From the NCBI RefSeq assembly GCF_009905725.1, contig NZ_JAAAKV010000018.1, forward strand, positions 1 through 64,000: a stretch of 64,000 nucleotides of DNA, written 5' to 3'. The notes below the pieces were generated by a model. The model had not been told where the DNA came from and did not search any database. It saw only the letters and a list, made by a program, of their open reading frames with translations. Positions 36,654 to 45,352 of the stretch are shown here, piece after piece. Within the stretch, counting starts at the first letter, position 1. Every line of letters starts with the position of its first letter. The translations under genes were made by a program, and so were the position numbers. This DNA is from Emticicia sp. CRIBPO. GTDB taxonomy: Bacteria > Bacteroidota > Bacteroidia > Cytophagales > Spirosomataceae.

Positions 36654-38972
36654 ATGCACATGAAATCAATTTCACTCAAGTTACTGCTACTGCTGTTGTG
36701 TTGTAGTTTTACACTTTTCGCTCAAAACCAAACCAGCGAAAACAACGGGATCTGTATGGACCCGATCGTCGGATATGGTACTTACATTAATGGCACAAAT
36801 ACTGGATTATGTGTAGGCTGTACAGCCACAGACGGTGCTAATACCGTTGACGGAAACTTATCCAACTATTCAGTCCTCACAACCGGTATTTCTTTATTAG
36901 GTGGAGGTTCGGCAATCTCTGTTAAGGATTCCCTGCAATATTACCCTGGTGGCAATGTAGTGGGTTTTGTGGTTTCAGCTCAGGGCGGACTTTTAACAGC
37001 TGCTGCATTGGGAAACCTTCAGATCAGGACATACCGTAACGGAACACTGGTAGAAACGGCCACCACCTCAGGCTCAGTTTTGAAAGCTGCTGTGTTGGGA
37101 GGGGCCAGTTCTGGAAAACAGATGGTGAGTTTTACCACTACACTGCCTTTTGACGAAGTACAGCTTTATGCCGCTTCTGTATTGACGGCTCTGACTACGG
37201 TAAGGGTTTACTACGCTTACGAAGGGCCGGGAACCTGTGCGGTGGATTGTGCGGTGCCTTTGCTTACCTCAGGTGGGTATTCGATGACCACAGGGGCTGC
37301 AGGAGTATGTCTTCTAAGTCCTCCGACGAATGACGGTAATGCTACAGATGCCAACCTGGCTAACTCTTCCAATCTTTCTATCGCCGTAGGTATCGCTTGT
37401 ACGAAGTACATCGAAGTAGCTAATAACAGCGTGGTGATACCTGCAGGAACAGAAGCCGGGTTTGTGATTTCAGATGGGAGTGGATTAATATCTGCCTCAT
37501 TGCTTGCACAGATGAGAATACAGACGTATAATGCAGCAGGTATTTTGCAGGATGACTCTCAGGGAGGACCTGTCTTAGGCTTAACGTTACTAAGCGGAAC
37601 AGCCGGAAGCTACAGATTGGGAATAAAAACGACCAAAAGTTTCTCAAGAATAAGAATAACTGTAGGGGGTACTGTTACGCTCTTATTTAACACCAACGTT
37701 TTCTATGCTTATACTGAAACAGACACAGACGGTGACGGTATGCCTGATTGCCTTGACAAATGTGCCGGTGGTAATGACCTGCAGGACACCGACGGAGATG
37801 GCCAACCTGATGCTTGTGACCTTAACCAGGCTAACGTAGGTGTGTCTAAAACAAACAGTGCTTCAGGTCCTTTGGCTTTGAATGATAACGTTACTTTTAC
37901 GATTACTTTGACCAATACTTCCACTACCAATCCGGTAGGTATCAAAATCATGGATTTACTTCCAGCCGGTTTAACTTACTCAAGTCACACTGCTCCGACA
38001 GGAACCCAGTACAATCCTGTAACAGGAATCTGGAACGTGGGCAGTGCTTTACAGGCTTCAGGTCAGGCCAATGATGATCTCAGTCTCCAGATTGTGGCTA
38101 CAGCTACTGCCCGGGGGGTTTTACTGAACGTGGCAACGATACAAGCGATGGTTGAGACCAACCTCAATTCGGCTACTTCAGCGTCATCTTGTGTGACTAT
38201 CCCGGAACAACTTTGCGAAGCGAGTACCCTGGTATTGCATGCACCGGTGGGCTTAGGATCATATCAATGGTTCAGAAACGACACCTTGATTGTAGGAGCA
38301 ACGGATTCTTTGTATACTGTCACGACCGCAGGAAATTATACCGTCAATGTGACTACATCGACTTGTCCTACCGGAAACTGTTGTCCTGTCATCGTTGAAA
38401 TGCTGGCCAGACCTCTGGCAAGCTTAGTGCCGATCACCGTTTGTTCCGGTACTCCGACCACGATTTCGAGCAGTACCAGTACGGCGGGCGATACTTATCT
38501 GTGGACCACAGGAGCTACCACAGCCTCCATATCCGTCAGTCCGCTCGTCTCGGCTATCTATAATGTAACCAAGACCAACCTGGCAGGATGTTCTAACACA
38601 GATACCATATCGATCACGGTTAATCAGAAGCCGACTCTGACAGGTGCAATAGCCATGTGTAACAACAATGGAACAGTGAATGATTCGGCAGATGATATTT
38701 ATACATTCACATTGAGTCCTTCAGGAGGTAGCGGTACCACTTATTCAGTTTCAGGTGCCGGCTTTACGACGCTGACGAACCAGAGTTACGGAGTCAGAAC
38801 AGCTGATATTGCAGGAACGCCGACGCCGTTCACGATAGCAGGAGGTAACCGGACCATAACGATCACGGATGCCAACGGGTGTACCTTAGCCGATGCGGTC
38901 GTCGCGGCCCCAGCCAGTTGTTCGAGCTGTTTGCCGGCCATATGTATACCGATTACTATTACTAAGAACTAG
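36654..38972 (+). CDS. Secreted multidomain adhesin-like protein (TSP3 repeats, DUF11, Ig-like)
   Basis: A 772-residue exported protein. A signal peptide (about residues 1-23, ending LFAQ) is followed by two related beta-rich domains (about 30-185 and 200-350, each with GAxxGF-VIS and RIRTYxxGxL segments), two thrombospondin type 3 calcium-binding repeats (DTDGDGMPDCLD, DTDGDGQPDACD; about 355-392), a DUF11 domain (about 395-510), and Ig-like or SprB-like repeats to the end. The C-terminus CLPAICIPITITKN is not a typical T9SS sorting domain. It is probably a cell-surface protein; binding partner unknown. Single gene with its own terminator. Confidence 0.82.
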   Translation: MHMKSISLKLLLLLLCCSFTLFAQNQTSENNGICMDPIVGYGTYINGTNTGLCVGCTATDGANTVDGNLSNYSVLTTGISLLGGGSAISVKDSLQYYPGGNVVGFVVSAQGGLLTAAALGNLQIRTYRNGTLVETATTSGSVLKAAVLGGASSGKQMVSFTTTLPFDEVQLYAASVLTALTTVRVYYAYEGPGTCAVDCAVPLLTSGGYSMTTGAAGVCLLSPPTNDGNATDANLANSSNLSIAVGIACTKYIEVANNSVVIPAGTEAGFVISDGSGLISASLLAQMRIQTYNAAGILQDDSQGGPVLGLTLLSGTAGSYRLGIKTTKSFSRIRITVGGTVTLLFNTNVFYAYTETDTDGDGMPDCLDKCAGGNDLQDTDGDGQPDACDLNQANVGVSKTNSASGPLALNDNVTFTITLTNTSTTNPVGIKIMDLLPAGLTYSSHTAPTGTQYNPVTGIWNVGSALQASGQANDDLSLQIVATATARGVLLNVATIQAMVETNLNSATSASSCVTIPEQLCEASTLVLHAPVGLGSYQWFRNDTLIVGATDSLYTVTTAGNYTVNVTTSTCPTGNCCPVIVEMLARPLASLVPITVCSGTPTTISSSTSTAGDTYLWTTGATTASISVSPLVSAIYNVTKTNLAGCSNTDTISITVNQKPTLTGAIAMCNNNGTVNDSADDIYTFTLSPSGGSGTTYSVSGAGFTTLTNQSYGVRTADIAGTPTPFTIAGGNRTITITDANGCTLADAVVAAPASCSSCLPAICIPITITKN

Positions 38973-39056
38973 GGGTTCCGTCTTATGCAGCTTTCCTGCA
39001 ACTCTTAGTATAAATCAGAACGAATTTCAATTAGGTTATAATGAAGTTTCTTTAGT

Positions 39057-39089
39057 AAAGCAGGCCTGGTTTCCGGGCTTGCTTTTTTT
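39057..39089 (+). terminator. Terminator of the secreted adhesin-like gene
   Basis: AAGCAGGCCTGG pairs with CCGGGCTTGCTT around a TTT loop and is followed by a run of T. Confidence 0.75.
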
Positions 39090-39181
39090 GTGGAAAACTG
39101 AGTAAAAAACACAGGCTGAAAACAGCGGAACAATTTTTTAATGCTTAAAGGTACTTACTACTTACTTTAAACTTTTAAGCC

Positions 39182-39655
39182 ATGATTACCAATTATTTAA
39201 CTATCGCCTTTGAAGGTTTGAAAAAACTTTCTTACATACACAAGTACAGGGTGAAGGCCTACGAGCAGGCGGAACGAAAAGCGACAGGAACAGACCTCAA
39301 GCATTTTATCGTCGACATCATCAGGGAATCGGAAGAGTTTAATGACGACCTTGAAAATCTCCTGGTCGAAATCGAGAAAGAATGTACCCTTAATTATAAA
39401 GAGGAAGAACAGAGACTGCATCAGTCGCAGTTTTATTATGCCGTGGCCAAATCACAAAGTAACTCCAGAACCGTCTTTTTATCTTGCCTTTTGGGAGATA
39501 GCTATTCGCTCAAAGCTTACCAGGATCTGCTTAATTATCAGAATATCAGTCTTTTTCCGGCCATAAAAACCAAGCTGGAGCTTCAGTTGAAAAAAATCAT
39601 GGACCATATTGAACGCATTGAAATCTTTCAGGTTTCTACGCAGCTTTCCGCATGA
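39182..39655 (+). CDS. Ferritin-like four-helix protein, DUF2383-related
   Basis: A 157-residue soluble, mostly helical protein. Its helices carry spaced acidic residues (RESEEFNDDLENLL, KEEEQRLHQSQFYYA) and it resembles the PA2169-type ferritin-like proteins, though more weakly than its convergent neighbour at 39717. The E/H pairs needed for a diiron site are not clearly conserved, so metal binding is uncertain. It meets the neighbour tail to tail across a shared bidirectional terminator. Confidence 0.6.
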   Translation: MITNYLTIAFEGLKKLSYIHKYRVKAYEQAERKATGTDLKHFIVDIIRESEEFNDDLENLLVEIEKECTLNYKEEEQRLHQSQFYYAVAKSQSNSRTVFLSCLLGDSYSLKAYQDLLNYQNISLFPAIKTKLELQLKKIMDHIERIEIFQVSTQLSA

Positions 39656-39669
39656 CTTTCCTTTAAAGT

Positions 39670-39707
39670 AAAAACCAGGCGTTGATTTTTCAACGCCTGG
39701 TTTTTTA
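39670..39707. terminator. Bidirectional terminator between two ferritin-like genes
   Basis: AAAAACCAGGCGTTGA pairs with CAACGCCTGGTTTTTT: a nearly perfect stem with A/T tails on both sides, placed between the two convergent stops. Confidence 0.95.
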
Positions 39708-39716
39708 TGTCAGCCT

Positions 39717-40259
39717 TTACATCTTTGCGATGATTTCATCCACATTGATATTTTTATCGTGGCATTCAATGATCTTTTGTAGGTCAAGAGTTTCGTTTTC
39801 GGCAGTATTGGGATTGTCACTGGATATGGTCAGGGTATCCAGCATTTTTATATCATCTTCAATTCTGCAGTAATGGGCTTTACAGATCAGTGCCGGGGCT
39901 TTAAGTCCTTTGTTTTCAAATAGTTCAATTGCATGATTGTACTCTGACAAGGTACTTTTGTCACTGGCCTTACATGAGTCGATGATGTTCTTTTTGTTTC
40001 CTTTACCAATAGCATGTTTTAAATTGATCCATGCCTGATGAAACGCCCCGGCAGCTGTACCGTTATTGGTAGGTTCGCCTCCGTGTTTGACGATCACTTT
40101 CGAAATCTCGCGGATGTGGGCCTCTGTCTCGTCCAGGAAACTCTGAAACATTGATTTAAGGTGAATGTCACTGATTGCTTCCACGGCCTTCTTATAGGCG
40201 TTGTTCCTGTCATTATTGATCCTTAACAGATCTCCGAAAATCCTTACTGTAGTTTCCAT
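39717..40259 (-). CDS. PA2169-family (DUF2383) four-helix-bundle protein
   Basis: A 180-residue protein matching DUF2383: DLLRINNDRNNAYKKAVEAI, then FLDETEAHIREI and EYNHAIELFENKG, with a helical C-terminal extension. The family has a ferritin-like fold and is often linked to stress responses. Members carry E/H residues that may bind metal. Convergent with another ferritin-like gene. Confidence 0.83.
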   Translation of the reverse strand: METTVRIFGDLLRINNDRNNAYKKAVEAISDIHLKSMFQSFLDETEAHIREISKVIVKHGGEPTNNGTAAGAFHQAWINLKHAIGKGNKKNIIDSCKASDKSTLSEYNHAIELFENKGLKAPALICKAHYCRIEDDIKMLDTLTISSDNPNTAENETLDLQKIIECHDKNINVDEIIAKM

Positions 40260-40673
40260 AGCTTTAGTGAATTGGTTATGACATATTGATTAAAAAACCA
40301 TTCCGTCAGGTCCGGGGAATACCTGCCGGCAGAGGCATTTTTTTGAAGATGAAAACGACGTTTTTCCGGGCTTGACGGTGTCTTCCGGGCATAATCGGAG
40401 GTTAGAAACGGGCGGATCATCAATCTGATTACCTATGACTGAGGCGGACGGGCCCATTCAGCATATGATCCGGTTGTTTTGTGGTTAAGTGATTGGTAAT
40501 CTTTTTGTTAATGTGGAAAATACGGGGAAATAGTTGCTCAGAATTTACCTCTGTTTGCTGCAGATTCGTATAGATTTTAATATTCATGTTTTTTGTGAAG
40601 CCCGGGGTGCGGGGAACGCTCTTTTTATTATTTCAGGTATAAATAATATGTCTCACCTTTAAACTGTACAGCT
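40260..40673. other. Intergenic region without a recognised gene
   Basis: A 414-bp gap between the divergent DUF2383 and DUF1328 genes. It holds the short palindrome CTGCCGGCAG and several CCGGGC strings, but no supported gene or clear promoter. Confidence 0.5.
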
Positions 40674-40850
40674 ATGTTACGATGGACCATAAGTTTTTTA
40701 ATCATCGCGTTAATCGCCGGGATCTTAGGTTTCGGAGGAATTGCCGCCGGAGCAGCATCAATCGCTAAAATCCTGTTCTTTATATTTGTTATTTTATTTG
40801 TCATCAGCCTGTTTTCAAGAGGCTTCAGCTCGAATAATAAGAAAAATTAG
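40674..40850 (+). CDS. DUF1328 (YtjA-type) small membrane protein
   Basis: A 58-residue gene shorter than the usual length cut-off. The product begins [20 protein letters not shown], continues with [18 protein letters not shown], and ends with a basic tail SSNNKKN. This is the DUF1328 pattern: two short transmembrane helices joined by GGIAAGAA. Members occur widely near stress-response genes; function unknown. It has its own terminator. Confidence 0.92.
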   Translation: MLRWTISFLIIALIAGILGFGGIAAGAASIAKILFFIFVILFVISLFSRGFSSNNKKN

Positions 40851-40872
40851 GTAAGGAGTTATATCAGACAGG

Positions 40873-40918
40873 CCCCGGAGTGGAAGTTCAAAGCTTCTGT
40901 TTCCGGGGTTTGTTTTTT
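40873..40918 (+). terminator. Terminator of the DUF1328 gene
   Basis: CCCCGGA pairs with TCCGGGG, extended by an inner GAAG/CTTC stem, and is followed by TTTGTTTTTT. Confidence 0.8.
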
Positions 40919-41069
40919 ATAGCTGTTAGCTCTTTAATTGACAGGATTACAGGATTTTTTTCCCTCTGATATCGCTTTGTATTTTATTCCTTATCCTCCC
41001 CGGATATTATCCTTCTTTTTTTAAACAGTAAATTTATCATGCTCTGAGTGGAGGTTATCAGAAAAAATG

Positions 41070-41077
41070 TACATTTG
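41070..41077 (+). promoter_or_regulatory. kup promoter, -7 element
   Basis: TACATTTG fits TAnnTTTG 38 bp before the kup start, giving a leader of about 35 nt. No -33 TTTG at the usual distance. Confidence 0.45.
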
Positions 41078-41115
41078 CCGGACATTTTAAAGTAAAACCA
41101 CCTTTTGACTTATTT

Positions 41116-43092
41116 ATGAGCAATCATACCAATCACAGTAAAGTTACCGCCGGTACCATTCTGGTGGCTATGGGTATTATTTACGGCGACATCGGAACCA
41201 GCCCTCTTTATGCTTTACGTGCCGTCATCGGTTCGAGAGAAATAAACGAAACCCTGGTGTACGGGGGGGTCTCGGCCATCTTCTGGACGCTCGTGTTTCA
41301 GACCACTATCAAATACGTCTGGATAACCCTGCAGGCAGACAACCAGGGGGAAGGAGGGATATTTTCGCTTTATGCCCTGGTGAAACGCTACGGTAAACAA
41401 CTGAGCATACCCGCGATGATCGGTGCCACCACCTTGCTGGCCGATGGTATTATTACGCCGCCCATTTCAGTTGCTTCGGCTGTGGAAGGACTGGCCAATG
41501 TCGCAAGCCTCAAGGATATTTTCGTTGCCGGCAGCCCTATCACTATCGGTACTATTATTGTCATCCTGTCGGCCCTGTTTTTCGTGCAGCGGTTCGGAAC
41601 ACAGATCATCGGCAAGTCATTCGGACCCATCATGGCGGTCTGGTTCTCCATGCTTCTGATCGTCGGCTTGTTCCGTGCTTTTGAGCATCCTGAAATCATC
41701 AAGGCCCTCAATCCATACTATGCTTACAACATGCTTACCCATTACCCCCAGGGTTTCTGGCTTTTAGGAGGGGTGTTTTTATGTACAACCGGGGCCGAAG
41801 CCCTGTATTCAGACTTAGGGCATTGCGGTATCAAGAACATCAGGTTGAGCTGGATTTACGTAAAGACCAGTCTTATTATCTGTTACCTGGGACAGGCCTC
41901 ATGGCTGATGAACCAGGGCGATAGATTCCTGGAAGGAAGAAATCCTTTCTTTGAAATGATGCCCGGATGGTTTTTGCTGCCGAGCATCGTTATTGCGACT
42001 CTGGCTACCATTATTGCCTCACAGGCCCTTATTTCAGGGTCATACACGCTTATCAGTGAGGCCATAAACCTGAACTTCTGGCCACGTGTGGCGGTAAGAC
42101 AACCTTCTGAGAGCAAAGGCCAGATTTACATTCCAAGCATCAACCTGATGCTTTGGATAGGCTGTGTGGCCGTCGTGCTTTATTTTAAGTCGTCAGAACA
42201 CATGGAAGGTGCCTACGGCTTTTTCATTACCCTGACCATGCTCATGACCACCCTGCTCCTGTCTATTTACCTGCGTTATGTGAAAAAATGGAAGAAACTG
42301 GCCGTATTCGGCATAATAGCCCTTTTTGTAGTCATCGAGGCTTCGTTTTTCGTTGCCAACATCATCAAGCTGAAAGAGTCTTTCGCGATTATGTTTGTGG
42401 CTTTCGGCATTTTCGCAGTCATGTATATCTGGTACAGCTCCCGCAAAATCAATAACCGTTTTATGAGGTTTGTGGACCTGAGCAAGTACAGCCAGCTGCT
42501 TACCGAACTCAGCGAGGACGACGGGATTCCCAAGTTCGCCACGCATTTGATTTACCTTTCGAAGTCTGACCGTGTTCACCAGATAGAAGAACGGATCATA
42601 GAATCCATCTTAGCCAAAAAGCCCAAGCGGGCAGATGTCTACTGGTTTTTGCACATCAACAGGACAAATGAACCTTACACCCTCGAATATGATGTGGTAG
42701 AATTGGTGGATGATAAAGTCATCAAAATAAATCTGAACATCGGGTTCAGAATTCAGCCCAAATCAGAATTGTTCTTCAAAAAGATCGTACAGGACCTGGT
42801 ACAAAACCAGGAGCTCAGCCTGCATATCCGCCCTGATGGCTCAACCAAATACAATCGTGAACCGGATTTCAAGTTTGTGGTCATTGAGCGTTTCCTTTCT
42901 GTAGAAAACGAATTCGCCCTGAAAGAAGGCGTACTGCTCAACGGCTATTTCTACCTGAAAAACCTCGGTCAGAGCGACGAAGAGGCCTTTGGTCTTGATA
43001 AAAGCGACGTGGTGGTGGAATACACCCCGCTGGTTTATTCACCGGTCACCGAAGTCACATTGAAACGAAACTCTCATAAAGTAGTTTCTTAA
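41116..43092 (+). CDS. kup: Low-affinity potassium uptake protein Kup
   Basis: An inner-membrane K+/H+ symporter of the KUP/HAK/KT family. The 658-residue length and the N-terminal signature MGIIYGDIGTSPLYALR (near residues 19-35) are diagnostic. About twelve transmembrane segments occupy residues 15-440, including GTTLLADGIITPPISVASAVEG and GAEALYSDLGHCG, and the C-terminal 200 residues form the cytoplasmic domain. Monocistronic, with a promoter candidate in front and a strong hairpin behind. Confidence 0.96.
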   Translation: MSNHTNHSKVTAGTILVAMGIIYGDIGTSPLYALRAVIGSREINETLVYGGVSAIFWTLVFQTTIKYVWITLQADNQGEGGIFSLYALVKRYGKQLSIPAMIGATTLLADGIITPPISVASAVEGLANVASLKDIFVAGSPITIGTIIVILSALFFVQRFGTQIIGKSFGPIMAVWFSMLLIVGLFRAFEHPEIIKALNPYYAYNMLTHYPQGFWLLGGVFLCTTGAEALYSDLGHCGIKNIRLSWIYVKTSLIICYLGQASWLMNQGDRFLEGRNPFFEMMPGWFLLPSIVIATLATIIASQALISGSYTLISEAINLNFWPRVAVRQPSESKGQIYIPSINLMLWIGCVAVVLYFKSSEHMEGAYGFFITLTMLMTTLLLSIYLRYVKKWKKLAVFGIIALFVVIEASFFVANIIKLKESFAIMFVAFGIFAVMYIWYSSRKINNRFMRFVDLSKYSQLLTELSEDDGIPKFATHLIYLSKSDRVHQIEERIIESILAKKPKRADVYWFLHINRTNEPYTLEYDVVELVDDKVIKINLNIGFRIQPKSELFFKKIVQDLVQNQELSLHIRPDGSTKYNREPDFKFVVIERFLSVENEFALKEGVLLNGYFYLKNLGQSDEEAFGLDKSDVVVEYTPLVYSPVTEVTLKRNSHKVVS

Positions 43093-43120
43093 ATAACAGA
43101 AGACATTCCTTCTGAAGCAA

Positions 43121-43160
43121 CAAGCCCGCCAGGCCCCGGTAACGGACCCTGGCGGGCTTG
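43121..43160 (+). terminator. kup terminator
   Basis: CAAGCCCGCCAGG pairs with CCTGGCGGGCTTG across a 14-nt loop; the T-tract after it is weak (ATCTTT). Confidence 0.85.
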
Positions 43161-43232
43161 ATCTTTAAGGAGGAGTGAAGTCTTTCCTGCACAGGCCTGA
43201 AAATAAAGGATGGAAAAAAACACGGTTTTTAT

Positions 43233-43264
43233 TTTGAAATTACAAACCGATCGGTTTATATTTG
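43233..43264 (+). promoter_or_regulatory. tetR-type promoter with an embedded operator
   Basis: TTTG (43233-43236), 20 bp, TATATTTG (43257-43264) is a full Bacteroidota promoter. The perfect 14-bp palindrome AAACCGATCGGTTT (43244-43257) fills the spacer, so a bound repressor would exclude RNA polymerase. Transcription would begin at about 43268, essentially at the ATG (43269), suggesting a leaderless or near-leaderless mRNA. Confidence 0.75.
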
Positions 43265-43268
43265 TTCC

Positions 43269-43865
43269 ATGTTTTCAAAATCAGATATCACCAGGCAGAC
43301 CATCATTGAGAAATCGGCACCGATTTTTAATATCAAGGGATATAGTGCTACCACTATGAGTGATATCCTGGAAGCCACCGGTCTGACCAAGGGCGGCGTG
43401 TACGGAAATTTTGAAAGCAAAGACCAGATCGCCATTGAAGCATTTGAACATTCCATCGGGAAACTGCTCGAGGCCTTGCGTTTCAAGATAAAAAAAGAGA
43501 GCACTGCAAAAGATAAACTGTTCGCCATTCTGGGGTTTTACAAGAATTACAGCCTGAATCCCCTCACAGAAGGCGGCTGTCCGTTGCTTAATACGGCCAT
43601 TGAAGCGGATGATAATTTACCCTTCCTGAAAATAAAAGCCCAGAAAGCATTGGACGATTTATTGAGCGGTTTGGAGATCATCATTCAGAAGGGCGTCCAG
43701 ACCAAAGAATTTAAAGCAGAAATAGACCCTCAGAAAGAAGCAACCTTGATCTTCAGTATCATACAGGGCGGCCTGATGATGAGTAAGCTTTCAGACAATC
43801 CGAAAATATTGAACGGCTTACTGGATCACCTGAAAATCACGATTACTTCGCAATATCTTAACTGA
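43269..43865 (+). CDS. TetR/AcrR-family transcriptional regulator
   Basis: A 198-residue repressor. Helix-turn-helix near residues 25-48 (TTMSDILEATGLTKGGVYGNF), followed by a helical ligand-binding domain with a TetR C-terminal pattern close to the YxaF/LmrA group (LTEGGCPLLNTAIEADD). It very likely binds AAACCGATCGGTTT in its own promoter and the related site at 43884-43897 ahead of the downstream hydrolase operon, controlling both. The ligand is unknown. ATG 43269 is preferred because HTH spacing fits the family, although the promoter lies only 5 bp upstream. Confidence 0.92.
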   Translation: MFSKSDITRQTIIEKSAPIFNIKGYSATTMSDILEATGLTKGGVYGNFESKDQIAIEAFEHSIGKLLEALRFKIKKESTAKDKLFAILGFYKNYSLNPLTEGGCPLLNTAIEADDNLPFLKIKAQKALDDLLSGLEIIIQKGVQTKEFKAEIDPQKEATLIFSIIQGGLMMSKLSDNPKILNGLLDHLKITITSQYLN

Positions 43866-43883
43866 TTTTTTTTGCCCGAAAAA

Positions 43884-43897
43884 AGACCGAACGGTTT
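43884..43897 (+). promoter_or_regulatory. Second TetR operator candidate
   Basis: AGACCGAACGGTTT matches the AAACCGATCGGTTT site at 43244-43257 at 12 of 14 positions, and like it is followed by TTTAT. It stands ahead of the sORF and hydrolase operon. Confidence 0.6.
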
Positions 43898-43926
43898 ATT
43901 TATAATATATGCATTTAACTAAAATA

Positions 43927-44016
43927 ATGGAAAAACAAAGTCTGTTCTTTACGCTCTCAACGGCAGAAATGCATCATGTTTCAAATGGTATAATAACCAC
44001 ATCTGAAATCTTATAA
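43927..44016 (+). CDS. Small ORF (29 codons) coupled to the hydrolase gene
   Basis: ATG 43927 opens a 29-residue frame beginning MEKQSLFFTLSTAEMHHV and stopping at TAA 44014-44016, whose last base is the first base of the hydrolase ATG (TAATG). It lies between the second operator and the first operon gene. It could be a translational-coupling leader, a microprotein, or chance; no family recognised. Confidence 0.35.
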   Translation: MEKQSLFFTLSTAEMHHVSNGIITTSEIL

Positions 44017-44852
44017 TGGTAACCATAAAAAAAATATCAGCAGGTTTAATGGGATTTTACCTTAATTCATTAGCCTACATTAATCCTGAAAAGTTAAAGA
44101 GAGACGGCTTCAACCTGTTTTGCACCCCGTTCTCAAAAAGTCTGAAGCCCCACCACCAGGCATTTTTAAATTCCGGTCTTGCTGAGGTGCTGGAAATAGA
44201 CGCAAACAGGATACAGACTTACCGGTGGGGTAAGGGCTCCCGGAAGGTGTTGCTGGTACACGGCTGGGAGAGCCACAGTTTCAGATGGAAAACCTATGTA
44301 AACACCTTGATTGAAAATGATTTTACGGTACTGGCCCTGGATGCTCCGGCACATGGAAACTCCACCGGGAAAATCATGAACCTGGTTATTTATGAGAAGG
44401 TTTTGTCGGTGTTTCTGAGCAGGCATAATGACGTAGATACCATCATCGCCCATTCGATAGGGGGTTTTACGACTACCTATTACCTGAGCCTTAATCCGGA
44501 GACCTCCGTTCAGAAGGCTGTTATTTTAGCTGCCCCCGGAAAAGTGGAGGAGTTTTTTGAATTCTTCGTGCAGTTTCTAGGGCTCAGAAAAAAGACCATA
44601 CAATTGATCACCGATCATTTTGAAGCGGTACTGAAACAAAAACCATCTTATTTTTCTGCCGTCAATTTTGCCCGTGACATCAGGACCAAGGTACTGATCA
44701 TACACGACAAAACTGATAAATCTACAAAATACACAGATTCAGAAAAGCTCAGCCGTGCCTGGGGCGGTTCCACCCTGAAGATTACCCACGGACTCGGGCA
44801 TGAGTTAAAAAATGAGGCATTGCTTTCAGAAATTATCGGGTTTATCAAATGA
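44016..44852 (+). CDS. Alpha/beta hydrolase
   Basis: A 278-residue serine hydrolase. The oxyanion segment HGWESHSFRW, the strand LALDAPAHGNSTG, the nucleophile elbow AHSIGG (Ser147), an acid in LIIHDKTDK and the histidine in GLGHELKN complete the pattern. An N-terminal hydrophobic segment around MGFYLNSLAY may be a membrane-proximal helix. First full gene of an operon under the putative TetR site; its last 4 bp overlap the next gene. Substrate unknown. Confidence 0.87.
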   Translation: MVTIKKISAGLMGFYLNSLAYINPEKLKRDGFNLFCTPFSKSLKPHHQAFLNSGLAEVLEIDANRIQTYRWGKGSRKVLLVHGWESHSFRWKTYVNTLIENDFTVLALDAPAHGNSTGKIMNLVIYEKVLSVFLSRHNDVDTIIAHSIGGFTTTYYLSLNPETSVQKAVILAAPGKVEEFFEFFVQFLGLRKKTIQLITDHFEAVLKQKPSYFSAVNFARDIRTKVLIIHDKTDKSTKYTDSEKLSRAWGGSTLKITHGLGHELKNEALLSEIIGFIK

Positions 44853-45352
44853 ACATTTTTACCAGAATTTCACTCACGGTCCTGTTGATGCTCTGGGCAT
44901 TTTTGCCCTATAATGATAAGGAAGCCGTCAACCCCCAGGCGGAACTGCTGAGATCCATAGGTAAAGTAAACCTCGGTCTGATCTGTTCGGCTTTCCTGGG
45001 CATGGTAGCCCTGTATTGCAGGGATATTCAGATTTGTTTGGAACTGATAAGTCCGGAAAACAGGAAAATGAGCCCGAAAGCTGCCTGGCGTATGTTTTTG
45101 TTGCCTTTTAACTTCATAGAGGATTTTTTTATTGTCATCAACTTGTCAAATTCCATCGAGGCGGAGGCCAGGGTAAATCCGAAACTGGCGGCCTTAAAAG
45201 ACTTCGGGATGGTTTCGGGAATTGGCTGGAGCATCGCCCAGGTTTTATCCTTCATTCCCAATGATATCGGCCAGGTGGCCGGTCTTCTTGGGTTCGTTTT
45301 GGTGCTTGTCCACTGGATTTTTATCAGGAAAATAAATACCCTTTTAGCATGA
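44849..45352 (+). CDS. Hypothetical integral membrane protein
   Basis: A 167-residue protein with about four hydrophobic segments (about residues 4-18, 38-58, 85-98 and 120-158). I do not recognise the family. It overlaps both neighbours by 4 bp, so it is translated as part of the hydrolase operon. Confidence 0.75.
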   Translation: MNIFTRISLTVLLMLWAFLPYNDKEAVNPQAELLRSIGKVNLGLICSAFLGMVALYCRDIQICLELISPENRKMSPKAAWRMFLLPFNFIEDFFIVINLSNSIEAEARVNPKLAALKDFGMVSGIGWSIAQVLSFIPNDIGQVAGLLGFVLVLVHWIFIRKINTLLA

